Counted from the stretch's first letter, positions 46,373 to 58,656 are shown. The stretch: 64,000 bases of DNA from Ctenosaura bakeri (GCA_948474755.1 CAOLHI010000061.1:806001-870000), one strand, 5' to 3'. The notes: generated by a model not told the origin, from the letters alone. A program made the numbers and translations.

Positions 46373-46566
46373 GAGACCCAGTATGGTATAGTGGTTTGAG
46401 CATTGGTCTATGATCCTGGAGATCAAGGTTTAATTCCCTGCTTGGCCATGGAAAACCACTGGATGACCTTGGGTGCATCACAAACTCTCAGCCTCAGAAA
46501 ACACCATGATAGGGTGACCTTAGGGTTACCATAATTTGGAAACAAGTTGAAGGCACATAACAACAT
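46373..46566 (+). mobile_element. tRNA-derived CORE-type SINE
   Basis: The tRNA-like head has an A-box region ('tggtatagtggtttgagca') and a B box GGTTTAATTCC (46427-46437; consensus GGTTCGANTCC). Then come the CORE block 'ccactggatgaccttggg' and 'cacaaactctcagcctcag', and the tail 'gaaacaagttgaaggcacat' ending in 'aacaaca'. Mutated B box, so probably not transcribed. Confidence 0.85.
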
Positions 46567-46569
46567 ATG

Positions 46570-48090
46570 TTTTGTATGCCCTTTATCTTTATAGAGAGAT
46601 ACACATCTTTTGGTATTACTATGATTATTTTTCTTAACTTTTACTCTACTTTCAAGGTTTTTACCTTTTGTTTTTATGTTCCTATGGAATGCTGACACCG
46701 CAGGAATCCTCTCCCGAGGGCCACTGAGACTGTTTGTCTTAGTATATGCTATATAGGAAGTTTGAATGGAAAAGATTTCTTTCTCCAGGTGTTCCTGTAA
46801 GCACTTGTGAACTAAGGAAATAATTCTATCTACACCTCCGCAACACACACACAGTTCCCAATCACATCTCTTTAGATGGAAGATCTGAAGAAGATATAGG
46901 AGATTCTGTTCTTTGTGACCACAAGGTTAATAGGAATGAAACTCAGCAGCCATGGAAAAGACTGCAGGAAGAAAGGTTTCCTTTAAAGTTAAAGATAGGA
47001 AGCCTATAGGTGGTAAGTGTAACATTTCAGCATTGAAGTGTGCACTTTAATTACCTCCAATTCAAAAGGCAGGAAGTTATATATTAAGGCAGGAAAGCTA
47101 GAAATACTGACTTCTTCACAGAATTTAATATTATTAACTTTCAGGCTCCTAATAATGTGACATTTCTGTAAGTGCCGGCCAAACATCAATACGGATGGTC
47201 ACAACTATTTTCTATGACTAGGAAATTGTTTTTTGTTTTGTTTTGTTTTTGTTTTTTTATTCAAGAATGGATCTGCATTCCTGCTATCCTTAATGAAAAG
47301 ATGTCAGCCTACATTGGTTTCCTTAACTACCAACACAAAGGCAGCTTCTGAGACAAAGCTATGGCTGTACTTTCATGGGAGGTGACAAGATTATAGCAAT
47401 TACAGCATGTAGCTGGATTAGCTGACTAGAATATTCAGATGACATGCAACTTCAGATCTGTTACTATCAACAAGATATCTAACTACCTGGATAAGGATCT
47501 CCTTCAGATGTGTTAATTAGCTGGAAATTATTTGCCAGACTTCAAACTTGGGCTTTGTATTCACCATCATTTACAATTTAAATATTTCATTTACTTATCC
47601 TTTTTCTGTGTGCCATATAGACAAAGTGTGATTTATGCATTGGTTGACAGGCACAATGAAACATTAATTTGTTTATCTTCTCCAAGAAACATCCATAAGT
47701 TTCTTGTAGAAGCAAGCACAGTGTATTAGTAATAGTGAAGACTTGTTATTCCAAAAGCTTCTGAACTTTGGCAATCAACAAAAGCTACAAAACTGTATAC
47801 AGTGTCTACAGAAATGAAACAAGAGTGGATAGATAAGCCTGTTTCTTGACTAGGTTAGGTCTGAGTGTGTTGGCTTTTTTAAATCCATAAAAAAAATGTT
47901 TTCATTTTATACATTTTGCTCTAAAGCAGATTATGAAAAGTTGATTTTCAGAAAAATGACTAACATACTTGATTATATTAATTCTTTATAAATCAGCTTT
48001 CAAGCTTTTTCCATTTATCCTTCAAATGTACATTGTGCATATTTCCCTTCAGATGTATTTTTTATAACATTTTCTTTAAAACTATATTGG
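46570..48090. other. Unassigned AT-rich sequence
   Basis: A T/G simple stretch occurs at 47229-47260. No gene recognised. Confidence 0.4.
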
Positions 48091-48094
48091 CCCT

Positions 48095-48212
48095 AAGCCT
48101 ATTGATTACTCCCAATTGGTGTAGACCCATTTAATGAAATTGATTTAAATAAGTGTTGACTGACCATTCAACAATTGATTCAATTGGTCTGCTCTAACAA
48201 GTGGATTAAAGG
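48095..48212. mobile_element. Foldback MITE (family D), decayed
   Basis: 'gattactcccaattggtgta' and 'gacccatttaatgaaattga' pair imperfectly with 'caattgattcaattggtctg'. Related to the 23.5 kb palindrome. Confidence 0.5.
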
Positions 48213-48672
48213 CCACATTTTGTATGTACCTTTGAACAGAGAGTCTCTGATGCTAGAGGTAGTGTATGGTCATCATGACTAACAGCTATTGAAAGTTTTA
48301 TCCTCCATGAGCTTGTCTAATCCTTTTTTAAAGCCATCTAAGTTACTGGCTGTCACATCTTGTGATATCCAAATTCAATAGTTAACTAAACAAGACTTAG
48401 GTAAGAGAAGCTGATTTTGAATGAAACATATAAATTGAAAACATTAATATAATCTGTTTGCTAGATTTGTTGGTCTTCATTCCAAAGGTATTAGGCAATG
48501 AGGTGTTCATCTGCTGTATTATTCCTGGGTATGAATGAATCAGGAGTGGGCTGGAAGAATTAGCTCCAAACATCCCCAAGGCAACATTGAATTTGGTCTT
48601 GCTTTGGACCAACTGATAGTTAAATGCTACATTACATGCTTTTATTATCCCATAAATATACACCACCATAGT
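48213..48672. other. Unassigned sequence
   Basis: Nothing recognised. Confidence 0.4.
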
Positions 48673-48673
48673 A

Positions 48674-48860
48674 AGCTACCATAGTGTGGTGGTTTGAACA
48701 TTGGACTACTGTTCAATATATTTCAAGTTGACCAGAGTTCAATTCCTTCAGCGTATCACACACTCTCAGCTTCCAGAAAACCCAGTGATAGATTTGCCTT
48801 GGGGTTGCCATGATTTGGAAATGACTTGAACAACAAGAACAACAACTACTACTACTACAG
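48674..48860 (+). mobile_element. tRNA-derived CORE-type SINE, second copy
   Basis: A-box region 'catagtgtggtggtttgaac', B-box-like 'agagttcaattcc', then 'cacacactctcagcttc', 'gccttggggttgccatgatt' and tail 'aaatgacttgaacaac' with (AAC)n/(TAC)n. About 20 bp of extra sequence lies just before the B box, and most of the CORE block is missing. Confidence 0.78.
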
Positions 48861-50458
48861 TTAGGTGAATTGCACATTTGTAGAATTGATTGTGTAATGA
48901 GCACCATGTCCTTGGGTTTTCTTGTTGTGCAACCAGTTCATTAGCTCTCCACTCATGAAATCAAAAATCAGAAAGGGTTATATGTGTGCTTGTGGAATGA
49001 TTGGCTGAACTAGGGACCACATTTACATAACCTCTGAGAAGGCAAAACCATTTATGGATTCTAGTCATAATGTCTGGTTTTCAAAAATGGCCATAAATAG
49101 AGGCTGAGCTATCCCCATAATGCTTTGTCAAAATGTTACATTTTAAATATTCTACATAGATTACTGAAAATTTAATGAAGTTCCCTGAGCTTCAAAAAAA
49201 AAAAAAAAAAAGCAAGAAGGAAAAAAAAAGAGAAAAAAAAAGAGAAGGAGGTGGTGGAGGAGGGTGAAATTAATGTAATTTGTGCATCCCGTTCCAACAG
49301 TACTGCTGAAATTTTGACAGGTTTTACTTCAATTACATGGTAATTTTTGCTCAGCTCTAGTTTTAAATGCAAAGCTATACAAGTACAAGTGAATATATTC
49401 TTGGTCTTTCTTTCCTCTTGGGCTATAAAAAAAAAATTATATGCAACACCAGGGCTTGGGAAATGGAGGTTTGTCTCATCGTTCAAATGTTCCAATATTC
49501 CAAAATGCCTGACATTACAATGGAAAATTAAAATATTGAAATCTGTCGTGATGGTTTAAAAATATCTACCTGAATTTACAAAGCCCCCTCTCCTTTGTAT
49601 AGTTATCACATGACAAAACTAGAAAAGAACCATAAAAAAGAAGCCTATAGTATAAAAGGCAGAGGCTTCTCGATAACTTATGCTGCGTTAAGCTTGTTTA
49701 AGGAGCTGCTACTTCAGTTCCATTCCCCAGAGACCATTTACTATCAACCCCTCTGCTCATATTACCAGAAGCATTTGCAACAACAGTAGTTCAGTGACCA
49801 ATTAAGAGCTGTCCTATCACACTTGACAAATCCAGGCACTGTAGCCTGTAGAGCTCAGTGGATCAAACTGATTGGGAAAACAGATCTCTTTGAGCCAGTT
49901 TGAAAAGGTGTCCATGTGAAAGCTTCCCAGATTTATGATTTGGATGTCCAGCAAGGAAGATAATATAAGCTGCTGTACAAGGAGGTCTTAAGTCTATGTA
50001 TCAATATTTTGTATTTAGCCTATGATCCAGGCTGTAATCTGCTTCCAGAGTTGTAAAAGAATTCCCACTCCTGCAAGAATACATCTCTCAAGGTTAACTG
50101 GGGTAAGCAGTTCCCCTGTTTCCATTATCATGCCCATGACACTTAAACTGTATTTAAAAGATCAGAGAGAGAAGATGTGCCTTTTTAATGTTCAAAACAT
50201 GTTCCACAACAAAAGCTTGGAAAGTTGTATTTTGGATCCTAGAATCCCACATCGTACATTTCCAAGCTCTCTCCACAACTCCCTAACCTTGCCACTTCTA
50301 TGACTTAAGTGACCACACCAGCATAACAAGAGGAAATGTTAAAAGATTACAAAGAAGTTGATGCAAGTTCTTACCAGTTTGTAAGATTGACCTTGCAAAG
50401 CCACACACTGTTGTCCAAATTCAGTTTGCTGAAAAAAAGCAGCTGTTCTTTATATAGC
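48861..50458. other. Unassigned sequence
   Basis: Includes an A-rich tract at 49194-49245 (A-runs with G interruptions). No gene or transposon recognised. Confidence 0.4.
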
Positions 50459-50461
50459 ATA

Positions 50462-51074
50462 GGCCCTTTTCGCACGGGCCTTCTCTCGCGCGACAGCCCT
50501 GTGAGCCTCGCGCGAGTGGGAGCATCGCTCCGCACGACGCACTCCCACTTCCGCCGGGCTCACGGGGCTGAAGCGGCGCAAGCGTGGGTTTTTTGATTTT
50601 CGCTTCCAAGCGAAAATCACCCGCGCTTGTGCAATGCTCCCGGGGCCCGCACGCACTTACCTCTTGTGCGGAGCGTCGGGGAGCCGTCCGGGTCGCGCTT
50701 CCTTCCTTCCGCCCCTGCGGAAGGAAGGGGTGGGGCGGGGAGCTAGCGCGACGGACGCGACACGTCCTGCTTCGCGCGCACACGCGCGGGGGGTGGACGA
50801 GACAAGTTTCTTTCTCGCACGTGCGCGGGGGGGATGGATGGGACAGGCTCCTTTCTCGCGCACGCGGGGGGGATGGACGGGACAGGCTCCTTTCTAGCAC
50901 ATGCGGGGGGACGGACGGACGTGCGAGCCGCCGCCGCCTCCGGGAGGCTGCCACTTCCCCGCTCGTTCCTTCACCTGCGGAAGGAAGGAGGGGGAAGCGG
51001 CAGCCTCCCGGAGAAGGCTTCTTGCGCGAGCCGCCCTCCTCCATCGCGCGAGCCCCGGCGCTGCGAAAAGGGCC
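50462..51074. mobile_element. CpG-dense Harbinger-like element with ATA duplication
   Basis: Ends 'ggcccttttcgca' and 'tgcgaaaagggcc' are perfect inverted repeats flanked by ATA on both sides (50459-50461 and 51075-51077). The interior is extremely GC- and CpG-rich compared with the window, with a hairpin 'attttcgcttccaagcg' from 50597 and a minisatellite at 50780-50915. Long open frames on both strands (up to 207 codons on the minus) reflect stop-poor GC-rich DNA and contain no known domain. A short inverted relative is at 28.79 kb. Confidence 0.75.
50780..50915 (+). repeat. ~40-bp minisatellite inside the GC-rich element
   Basis: Three full units and a partial one share 'gcgggggggatgga', 'gggacaggctcctttct' and 'cgcgcac'. 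Units differ by a few bases and by unit length (about 39-42 bp). Confidence 0.75.
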
Positions 51075-51079
51075 ATAGT

Positions 51080-51200
51080 CTTATCCATATCAATGGAGCT
51101 TACTCCCTGGTAAATATATTCAGGTCTAACAACATAGGGTACAACCTCATGCACTGTTCTGCGAGCAAGACCCATTGGAATTAACATACATAGGAATGTG
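51080..51200. repeat. Possible dispersed repeat fragment
   Basis: 'aatggagcttactccctggt' and 'gagcaagacccattggaatt' resemble a low-copy palindromic repeat related to family D. Weak. Confidence 0.3.
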
Positions 51201-51384
51201 TGGCATATCTGCTTCTACTGCTATCATGTAATCTGGTGCTTTGCATGCCAAAACAGTGGAGAGGTGAGCTTGCTACTTTCCCTACTTGGGAAAGGAGGGA
51301 CTGGAAGACAGGTCTTCCTCTACATAGGAAGGAAAAGAGACCATTGAGAGGCCACCAACCAAAGTTTGGTGATCTGAATCCAAT

Positions 51385-51487
51385 GGTTATTCCCAACTAA
51401 AGCAGACCCATTGAATCAAAGAGGTTTATGTTAAGCGTTCACTTATCATTCAGTAATTGACTCAGCAGATCTGCTCTATCTGAGAAT
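51385..51487. mobile_element. Foldback MITE (family D), decayed
   Basis: 'ggttattcccaactaaagca' and 'gacccattgaatcaaag' pair imperfectly with 'attgactcagcagatctgct' and 'tgagaatggcc'. Same family as 23.5 and 48.1 kb. Confidence 0.5.
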
Positions 51488-52033
51488 GGCCAGCGGGATT
51501 CAGAGCTGAAACACATAATTGTGCCTACTTACTACAGTCTGTGTAGTGGAGTGGTACCCTAGATAACTACAATGCAGATGACCCATACAACCAGGCCTAT
51601 ACTGCTGACAGTCTATGTAGAGATAGAAGCATAACTTCCCTTGGGCTCTGGTATCTGTTCCTCATTTTGAACCTGCACAGTTATAGTGACAGGTGACTGT
51701 TGAAGCACACTTTAAATACATCCAGCATGCAGGCAGGGAAAAGCACTAAGCAGAAAGTGGACAGATAGGAATCTAAAGCCAGTGTAGAGCAAATTGACTG
51801 GTATTAAGTCTGATTTTCATTGGAACATTTGAAAAAAATAAGTAATATTGTCCCAATTACACTCCATTTTATGACTCCTTTCTTCAATTCTGTTTCGGGG
51901 TGGGAAAACAACATCAATTGCTAACCACATTTGTATTTTGCACATTTTATTCATCCTTCAGTTCCAACTTTTGGTTCCTTTACATGGTAAATTCCAAAGA
52001 TCATGTATACATATCTGTATCATCTGTATATAT
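51488..52033. other. Unassigned sequence
   Basis: Nothing recognised. Confidence 0.4.
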
Positions 52034-52034
52034 A

Positions 52035-52380
52035 TCAGAGGTAGGCAACTATGGAGGGGGCAGGAACTCTATTTTGCCCTGGCACCTCTCTTCCCCTATC
52101 AGCCACATCAACATACCTGAAACAAATAGAAGTGATGTCACAATACCTTCAGCTGAATTTTGGGCCAATTTTTGTTTCCCCACCATTTTTAAGGTATAGA
52201 GGGCTTGTAGGAACAAAAGTGTTGCATCTTGCAATAGTTTTAAGCCATTTTACTGAACTGGGACAAAAAAAAATCACCTAAAACGAAAAATTAGGATTTA
52301 TGGGCTTTGTGGGTTTCAGAGGCTGCAAATTGAGTCCTGATGGCTGCATGTGGCCTGTGAGCAACATGTTCCTCACCCTT
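52035..52380. mobile_element. hAT (Charlie-like) MITE remnant
   Basis: The left end 'cagaggtaggcaactatgg' pairs with right-end 'ggctgcatgtggcctgtg' and 'gttcctcacccttg', the usual Charlie-type arrangement of 'cagaggtgggcaac' and '...cacccctg' ends. No clean 8-bp duplication was found. Confidence 0.5.
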
Positions 52381-54525
52381 GATCCACATGGATGGTAAGG
52401 GGGAAGGAACATTTAGAAGAGAAATATCTAGTGACTGAAAATTACTCAGGATATACAGTTCCACTCTAGTGAAAAATTATAGACAACAGGCTCCAAGAAG
52501 AATTCTATTAACCATCTATCTGGAAAAGGAATAGGGAGACAGACCTGTTGTAATATTAGGAAAAGAGACAGGAAGATTCTGATTTTTCTTTTCTTTACAG
52601 TTCTGCTCACAGCCTCTGTCAAGAGTTGTACTAGAAGATTTGATTTACTTTTTGAGAAGTCTAGAGGATTTATGAGGGTACCAGCCAGGAAATTTTTAAA
52701 CACTAAAGCCTCAGAGTCAATTGTGGATTGGAATCTTTGCCATCTGAACATCCGCTGTCTGCCACATTGTGCTGTTCATTGGTCACAGTTGATTAAAGTG
52801 CCACATGGCAGAAGTGTAAGGGTGAAGTCCTCAAAGTGATTCAATTACCAATTATTATGGAGCTTTTTTCTCTCTCATAGCTCAAGATGGAGCCCATTTC
52901 TGCTGTAAGATGTGTGTAGGAAAAAATATGTTTAGCTTCAACAAAATTACCAGTTTAATAATTTAACATGGAAAAGTTGAGACTTCCAAGTAGGTGACTA
53001 ACTGTCTTTTAGGACCTGGAGCCAAACTTTGAGGAGAATTAGGTGCTTCTTCATGACTATTTTGTTTTCTAATGTTGTATACAATGCCAGATACTTATCT
53101 AGTGCTTTTTGAGGAACTGTAATGCAAAAGGTGTGTGATGAGAACAGCACTGCAGAGCAAGCTCTTTCTCCTCTCTCACACTCTCCAGATAAGCAGATTT
53201 TGTTTACACATCTGCATATTGGGGGCAGAAGTTGACATCCTATTTAATGCTGGCAGAGCATAAAGGTCCACCAGTGAATTTATGGAGAGGTCTGGGAGGG
53301 TAATGGCTGTAGGCTGGTTGATAGTATAAGAGGGCTCTCCTTGATCATTCCCCAGGCAATCAGTAGCCATTGGGATTGGGATAAAGCTGCAGCTGTTGCC
53401 ATCCAGCAACCATTGCAGTTTGGAGAAACAAGCTGTACAAAGATGTACCAAAGCTTCCTTGGATGATGCTGAAGAATTATCATGCTAGCATAATCACTGC
53501 TTACACTAGCCTATATCAACAAGAGAATGCTGTCTGCATCATACTGGAATCCATTCATTGTATGTACTTGAACATTTGAAAGGACTATTAGTTTACTACA
53601 GAAAGAATCCAGCCATCTGATTTCTTTTTTTTTTGGGGGGGGGGATTTTTCCCTGTTCAATATGTAATCTTACATTTTGCTTGTTCAATTGAACAGGACT
53701 TTAAATCCCTATATTAGGTATGTTTGCCCATATGACACATTACCCCTACTTTGGAATCCACAAATATTGTATTGATAGTTGGGAGAGAAGTTAAATTACT
53801 GTGATCAGACATGCTGATTGTTCTTCATGTGTTCAAAGAGTCTATTTTGGGTTCATTGAAAACATTGGTTATTGGGTTCATATCCTTTATTGGTTGGATG
53901 GCTGGACTGGAATTTTGTCAAGCATCTCTAATTGTATTCTCTTGCTTCTGTGTCTTTTATTCCTTATCACTCTACCCAATGAACTTTTTTATTTCCTGTA
54001 TCCTTTCAGCAAGAAAAGGGGTTTTCAAAAAATAAATAATAAAAAAATAAAAAAAAAATCATGAAGCTATTTCTTCTCTCTCAAGCACAAAAAGGAGAGG
54101 AGTAAAACCATGGATAAGATTGTTCACCTTCACGTCAACAAGACCTTTAATAAAGTAACTTAATGTGAATTTAAATGCCAACTTAGAGAACGCAAATGGA
54201 TTATATCCCCCTTCAACATGAACATAATTGACATACTTCTTAAGCTATTTAGTCTAAACATTTCCATGACAGATCCTTTTGGCAAATAATAATGAATAAG
54301 ACTACTTTGTTAAGTGTGTACATCAGCCTCTTTGCCCTAGTAATTGAATCTTTGTGTATCTGAACAATTTTACATTGTATCAAAGCTCCAGTAAAAAAAG
54401 GAAAAAATTCTAGACATAGCAATTTTTAAAAAATCTTTCAGAAGTGCTCTGCAAATCATTTGTTAAGAGACATGAAATACTTGAAGTTTCAATCACTAAC
54501 AATGTATTTTAACTGGAGATAAATT
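52381..54525. other. Unassigned sequence
   Basis: Contains T/G homopolymers at 53626-53645 and an A-rich tract at 54028-54059. No gene recognised. Confidence 0.4.
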
Positions 54526-54527
54526 TT

Positions 54528-54728
54528 GTTGTTTGTTGTTGTGTGCTTTCAAATAATTTCTGACTTATGGCAGCCCCAAGACAAATCTCTCATGGGGTTT
54601 TCTGGGGCTGAGAGTATGTGATGTGCCCAAGGTCACCCAGTGGGTTTCCATGGCCAAGCAGGGAATCAAACCCTGCTCTTCAGGGTTGTAGTCCAATGTT
54701 CAAACCACTATACAATGCTGGCTCTCTG
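54528..54728 (-). mobile_element. tRNA-derived CORE-type SINE, inverted
   Basis: On the minus strand: head 'gccagcattgtatagtggtt', B-box region 'gggtttgattccctgc', CORE 'ccactgggtgaccttggg', 'catactctcagcccc' and 3' end 'tgaaagcacacaacaac'. The most complete of the SINE copies in the window. Confidence 0.85.
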
Positions 54729-55695
54729 GAGATAAATTAGTGGAATCTTATTTAACAGATACAGTGGATGTTTTCCAAGTTTGGGCTGAAGAAAATTTAT
54801 TTGTTCAGAACAGAAGAACTGTAACAACACTAGTCTGATCACTTGTGTGTGGAATACTCTCCTGCATCATACACACACACAAAGAGACAAAACAGTGTGC
54901 TTATTGTATGTGTGACCAAAACTCATTTGTATTGCAGTGAATTTAAGGGAAGTCCCTAAGTCAAAGAGAGCCTCCTCAAACTTGTGAAATGAAAAGAAAA
55001 CCTTGGACAAAATTTCATTTTGATGACAGTGATTCTGAACAGAACCTGGACAATTACTTTTAAGAGGTATTACTATAATGATTTGTTGAAGCCATCCATA
55101 ACATAGCAGATGATACTGTGTATCCCAGGACATCATTTTAGCATTGTTCAGTTATGAATAGATGCTCTTTTATTTGTCATTCTTAAAAAATAACTTCCCA
55201 GGCTTTGCCTCTAAACATCTCTCCATGCTTTTTGTATTGAGGAGTTTGGAGACTTAGCCACTTGGAACTACTGATTAAACTACTACTGAAATTCAGTCTT
55301 TGAGAATTCCACTATAAAATGACTTGACCTGCACTTCAGTCTGGAAGGTGCAGCTCAAGACATTTTGTGCTGGAATGTGTGAATCTGAAGGTAATTCTCT
55401 TTGACCTTTGGCATTTCCCAAATGTTTTTGCAGAGATTTTAGTTCAAATGTACATTGAGATGGTAAGTGTATTTAAAAATACGCTTTGAATTTAGGGGAA
55501 TTTAGATGGTAAAAAAATATGTGCATGTGTGTGTGTATGTTCCTAACAAGAATACAATTTCTAAATACAAATTGGATGAATTATTTATGCGTAAACTTAA
55601 ATTGTTGCTGCCCTGTGTCAGGATATATAAAACATGACAACTGTCCTTTGGTGAATAGGAAAAAAAAGTGATGTTCAGGATTTATTTCTGGGTGT
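54729..55695. other. Unassigned sequence
   Basis: Nothing recognised; short A/C simple stretch at 54872-54883. Confidence 0.4.
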
Positions 55696-55699
55696 GCAT

Positions 55700-57778
55700 G
55701 CTGATTGATCTATTACAAAGACTTGGCTGGATGAGATGGGGAGTGGGGGGCTAACCTCTCTCAACTTAGCCCACCATGTTTTTCTATGCAGCCACAGGAG
55801 AGCCCTGGGGGGCAGGGAGGTGGAGTTGCAGTGGCCAGGGCTGTGGACGCAATCATTCCTGAGCATATGCTCTTATGGAGTGAAGCCAAACCTGTCCCAT
55901 GGTTTCCAGGAAGTTGACAACGATCAAGTGAGTGAAATGTAGACTAAGGTGATATTGGCAGAAAACTCAAAGTGAGTCTGAGCAAACATAGGCTAGAGAT
56001 TATTTGAAAGCCTACTATGTGGCAATGTGGGCAGCAAAGGAATTTTTTTGATGCCAAGATTGAATCAGCAAGAAGCTGCCCAGAAGAGCTGTTTTGAATG
56101 GTCAGAGGACTGTTACACACTGGTCCTCAAGCAGAAAATGCAGACCACCTAATAATGCACTCTAAAGAATTCACTCAGCACTATGCAGATGAAGTCGTTC
56201 AGATCTGCTCCACTTCGATGCTATAATTGGTACAGTTCCAGTGGATGCAACTTTGGCTGTTGCTTGTCCAGTGTTATTGGATATTGTACAATTTGTGCAG
56301 CCCTGTGGATGGGGATAGGATCCTTGGAGAGACAAGAGCCATGTGTGCTAGATCTTTTCTCTTCCTAGCTTATCAAACAGGCCAGAGGGGGACTGGTTGA
56401 ACAGGTGAAGGAAGTGTGAGACATTTCTGCAAAAAAATCATCCTTGAATCCCTCTATAATGGATAATTATTGACCAGTGTCTAGCCTGCCATTTGGGGGC
56501 AAGGTATTAGATTGTGTGGTGGCCTCTCAATTCCAATGGCTTCTGGTGAAACAGATAATAAAGATCCATTTCAATTTGGTATCAGGTCTGGCTATGGGAC
56601 AGGGACAGCTTTTGTCACCTTGGTGAATGATCTACTTCAGGAACAAGACAGTGGGAGTGTGTCCCTAATGGTTTTGCTGGACCTCTCAGCAGCTTTCAGT
56701 ATCACCAACCATGGTATTCTTCTGGGCCACTTTGGTGGCATGAGACTTATAGGCACTGTTTCACAGTGGCTTTGTTCCTTTTTGGAGGGGCAAGCCTAGA
56801 AGATGGTTCTGGGGGACTCCTGTTCAACCCCCTGGCCATTGATCTGTGGTGTCTTCCAAGGTTCTGTTTTGTTCCCCGTTCTATTTAAAATACACATAAA
56901 ACCTCTGGGAGAGGTTGTCCTGAGCTTTCCAATCCAAGAAGGCTGTCCTGGTCCTAAATCAGTATCTGTCAACAGTGATGGATTGGATGAGGGCAAACGA
57001 ATTGAAACTTGATCCAGACAAGACAGAGATGCTTTTGTACATTTAAAGTTTGTGCATCAGGTATGCCCATTCCTAGAGATGGTGGATATGGCCACAGTAG
57101 TACATGCCTTAGTTACTACAGTAATGCACTCCACTTGGGGCTGCTTTTGAAGAGTGTTCAGAAACTTCAGCTAGTTCAAAGAGCTGCAGACAGACTGTTA
57201 ATTGGGACAGGTTACAAAGATCATACTATGTCTTTATTAAAGCAGCTCCACTGTCAGTCAATTTGTTTTTGGGCACAACTCAAAGTGCTGGTTATGACCT
57301 ATAAAGCCCTATATGGTTCAGGTCCAGACTTTTTGGAAGACTATCTCTCATACAGAGGTATGACCCTCCCAAGCTCTGAGATCACCAGGAGAGGATCTTC
57401 TCACAGTCCCAGCATCATTGCATGTATGGTTCGTGGGGATGCAAAAGAAGCCTTCCCAGTGGCTGCCTCTAGACTTTGAAACTCCCTTTCCTGGGAGGCC
57501 ACCATCTTGTCTTTCTGTTGGCAGGCTAAAACTTTTATAGTCTGACAGGCTTGCAAAACAGAAAGTTTTTAAAGAACTGGCAAGGGTTTCCTGTATTGCT
57601 TTAATTGTTTTTGAAAGTTTTAAAATCTTTTTAAATTGCATTTGATTCTTACTGTAAACAATTTAATTCCTTTCTAATATTCACTTTTTGTATGTTGTTA
57701 ATTGTATTGTTCTTTTAAATTGTGAACCACTTTGAGTCTCAATTTTGGGGGAAAAGCAGGGTAAAAATTTTTTTGTTG
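55700..57778 (+). mobile_element. L2-like LINE with internal deletions and intact 3' tail
   Basis: Starts in the endonuclease region and ends with an L2-like 3' UTR: 'ttgtgaaccactttgagtct' then 'gggggaaaagcagggtaaaa' and 'tttttttgttgttgtt'. Compared with the copy at 43.6 kb, about 570 bp of endonuclease sequence is missing at the 'ggagttgcagtggcc' junction near 55835. A further ~80 bp around the RT active site is missing near 56935. Confidence 0.78.
55735..57545 (+). pseudogene. L2-like ORF2 relic lacking the RT catalytic Y-x-D-D
   Basis: The frame 56512-56799 carries the RT blocks 'FQFGIRSGYGTGTAFVTLVN' and 'SLMVLLDLSAAFSITNHGIL' (first Asp retained). It is followed by 'GVFQGSVLFPVLFKIHIKPL' in a second frame (56803-57012). 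The sequence then jumps from 'GEVVLSF' directly to the block that normally follows the Y-A-D-D motif, so the two catalytic Asp residues are deleted. The C-terminal region (57009-57479) has 'LQLVQRAADRLLIG' and 'VMTYKALYGSGPDFLEDYLS'. Dead copy. Confidence 0.82.
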
Positions 57779-58650
57779 TTGTTCAAGTTTGCTATATGTG
57801 TGCCTTCCTTCACAAAGAACTCAAAGTCCAGTTTTGTGCACACACATCTTCTGCAATTTACACAAGCCTTGATGAAAAATAACAGGCTCATTGTCTTGCT
57901 GTCATGCAAGAGGTGAGAAATTGAATTCTCAGCAGGGTTGTCAATTTCTTGGAAGTATGTTTTGACAGGGATGGAAATAATATTTGAAAATATTTGGACA
58001 GTGGTCAAAAATATGTTTCTTGAATGGTGGGAACTCCTGTCAAGGTATAGAAGAGCAGGACTCATCAGAGGCACCGCTTTGCCCATTCCCAGCTGCCTGG
58101 TCTCTGGAAGAAAGGATAAGCAGATGTGGGCCTCACATTAAAGTCTCTACAGTGAGGCATGGCAAAGAGGCCCATTAAAAAAGCACTGAATTGCTCTGTG
58201 GGGAAGGAGTTGGAAGGCAGAAATTGCAAAACAAGAGAAGGGTTGTAAGTTTTTTCTTTAGATCTGAATTTTGGGAGAATGAAGAGTGGTAGAAAAAAAC
58301 TTGAGCAACAGCTGGAATGAGGCCTTTCTTGACTGTCTGAGAAGTAATGAGATCCAAGACAGCTGGGAACCCAGAATAACTTGAAGGGAGATGATCAAGA
58401 ACAAGCCCTTCTACAAATTGGAAAGCCAGGCAAGGTAGCCAGGTAAATAGTGGAATTGGGTTGCTGAAGGGAATCACCCTCTGTGTCATAGAAGATAAAT
58501 TCTTATTATTATTGGTTTGTTTATAGTTTCATGCACTCCTTGAGTCCCTAACACATCCAACCTATCCCTACTTGGGTTCCTCATCCTGCCAGAATCCAAC
58601 CAAGCCTCTTGCTGAAGCTTGTGCTGCAGCCATTTTCTTTGGCTGAGGAC
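57779..58650. other. Unassigned sequence
   Basis: No gene or transposon end recognised. Confidence 0.4.
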
Positions 58651-58656
58651 TCTTTA

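Noticed and set aside
46384..46440. A and B boxes considered as a functional tRNA gene
   Set aside because: No cloverleaf can be drawn, the B box is mutated, and the sequence continues into a SINE core and tail.
50421..51044. 207-codon open frame on the minus strand (and 164-codon frame on the plus)
   Set aside because: It lies across a CpG-rich inverted-repeat transposon, is low-complexity Arg/Pro/Ser-rich, and is open on both strands because GC-rich DNA has few stops. No domain recognised.
43600..57778. L2-like fragments at 43.6-45.75 and 55.7-57.8 kb considered as one LINE split by later insertions
   Set aside because: The two share overlapping RT regions in the same order, so they are separate copies.
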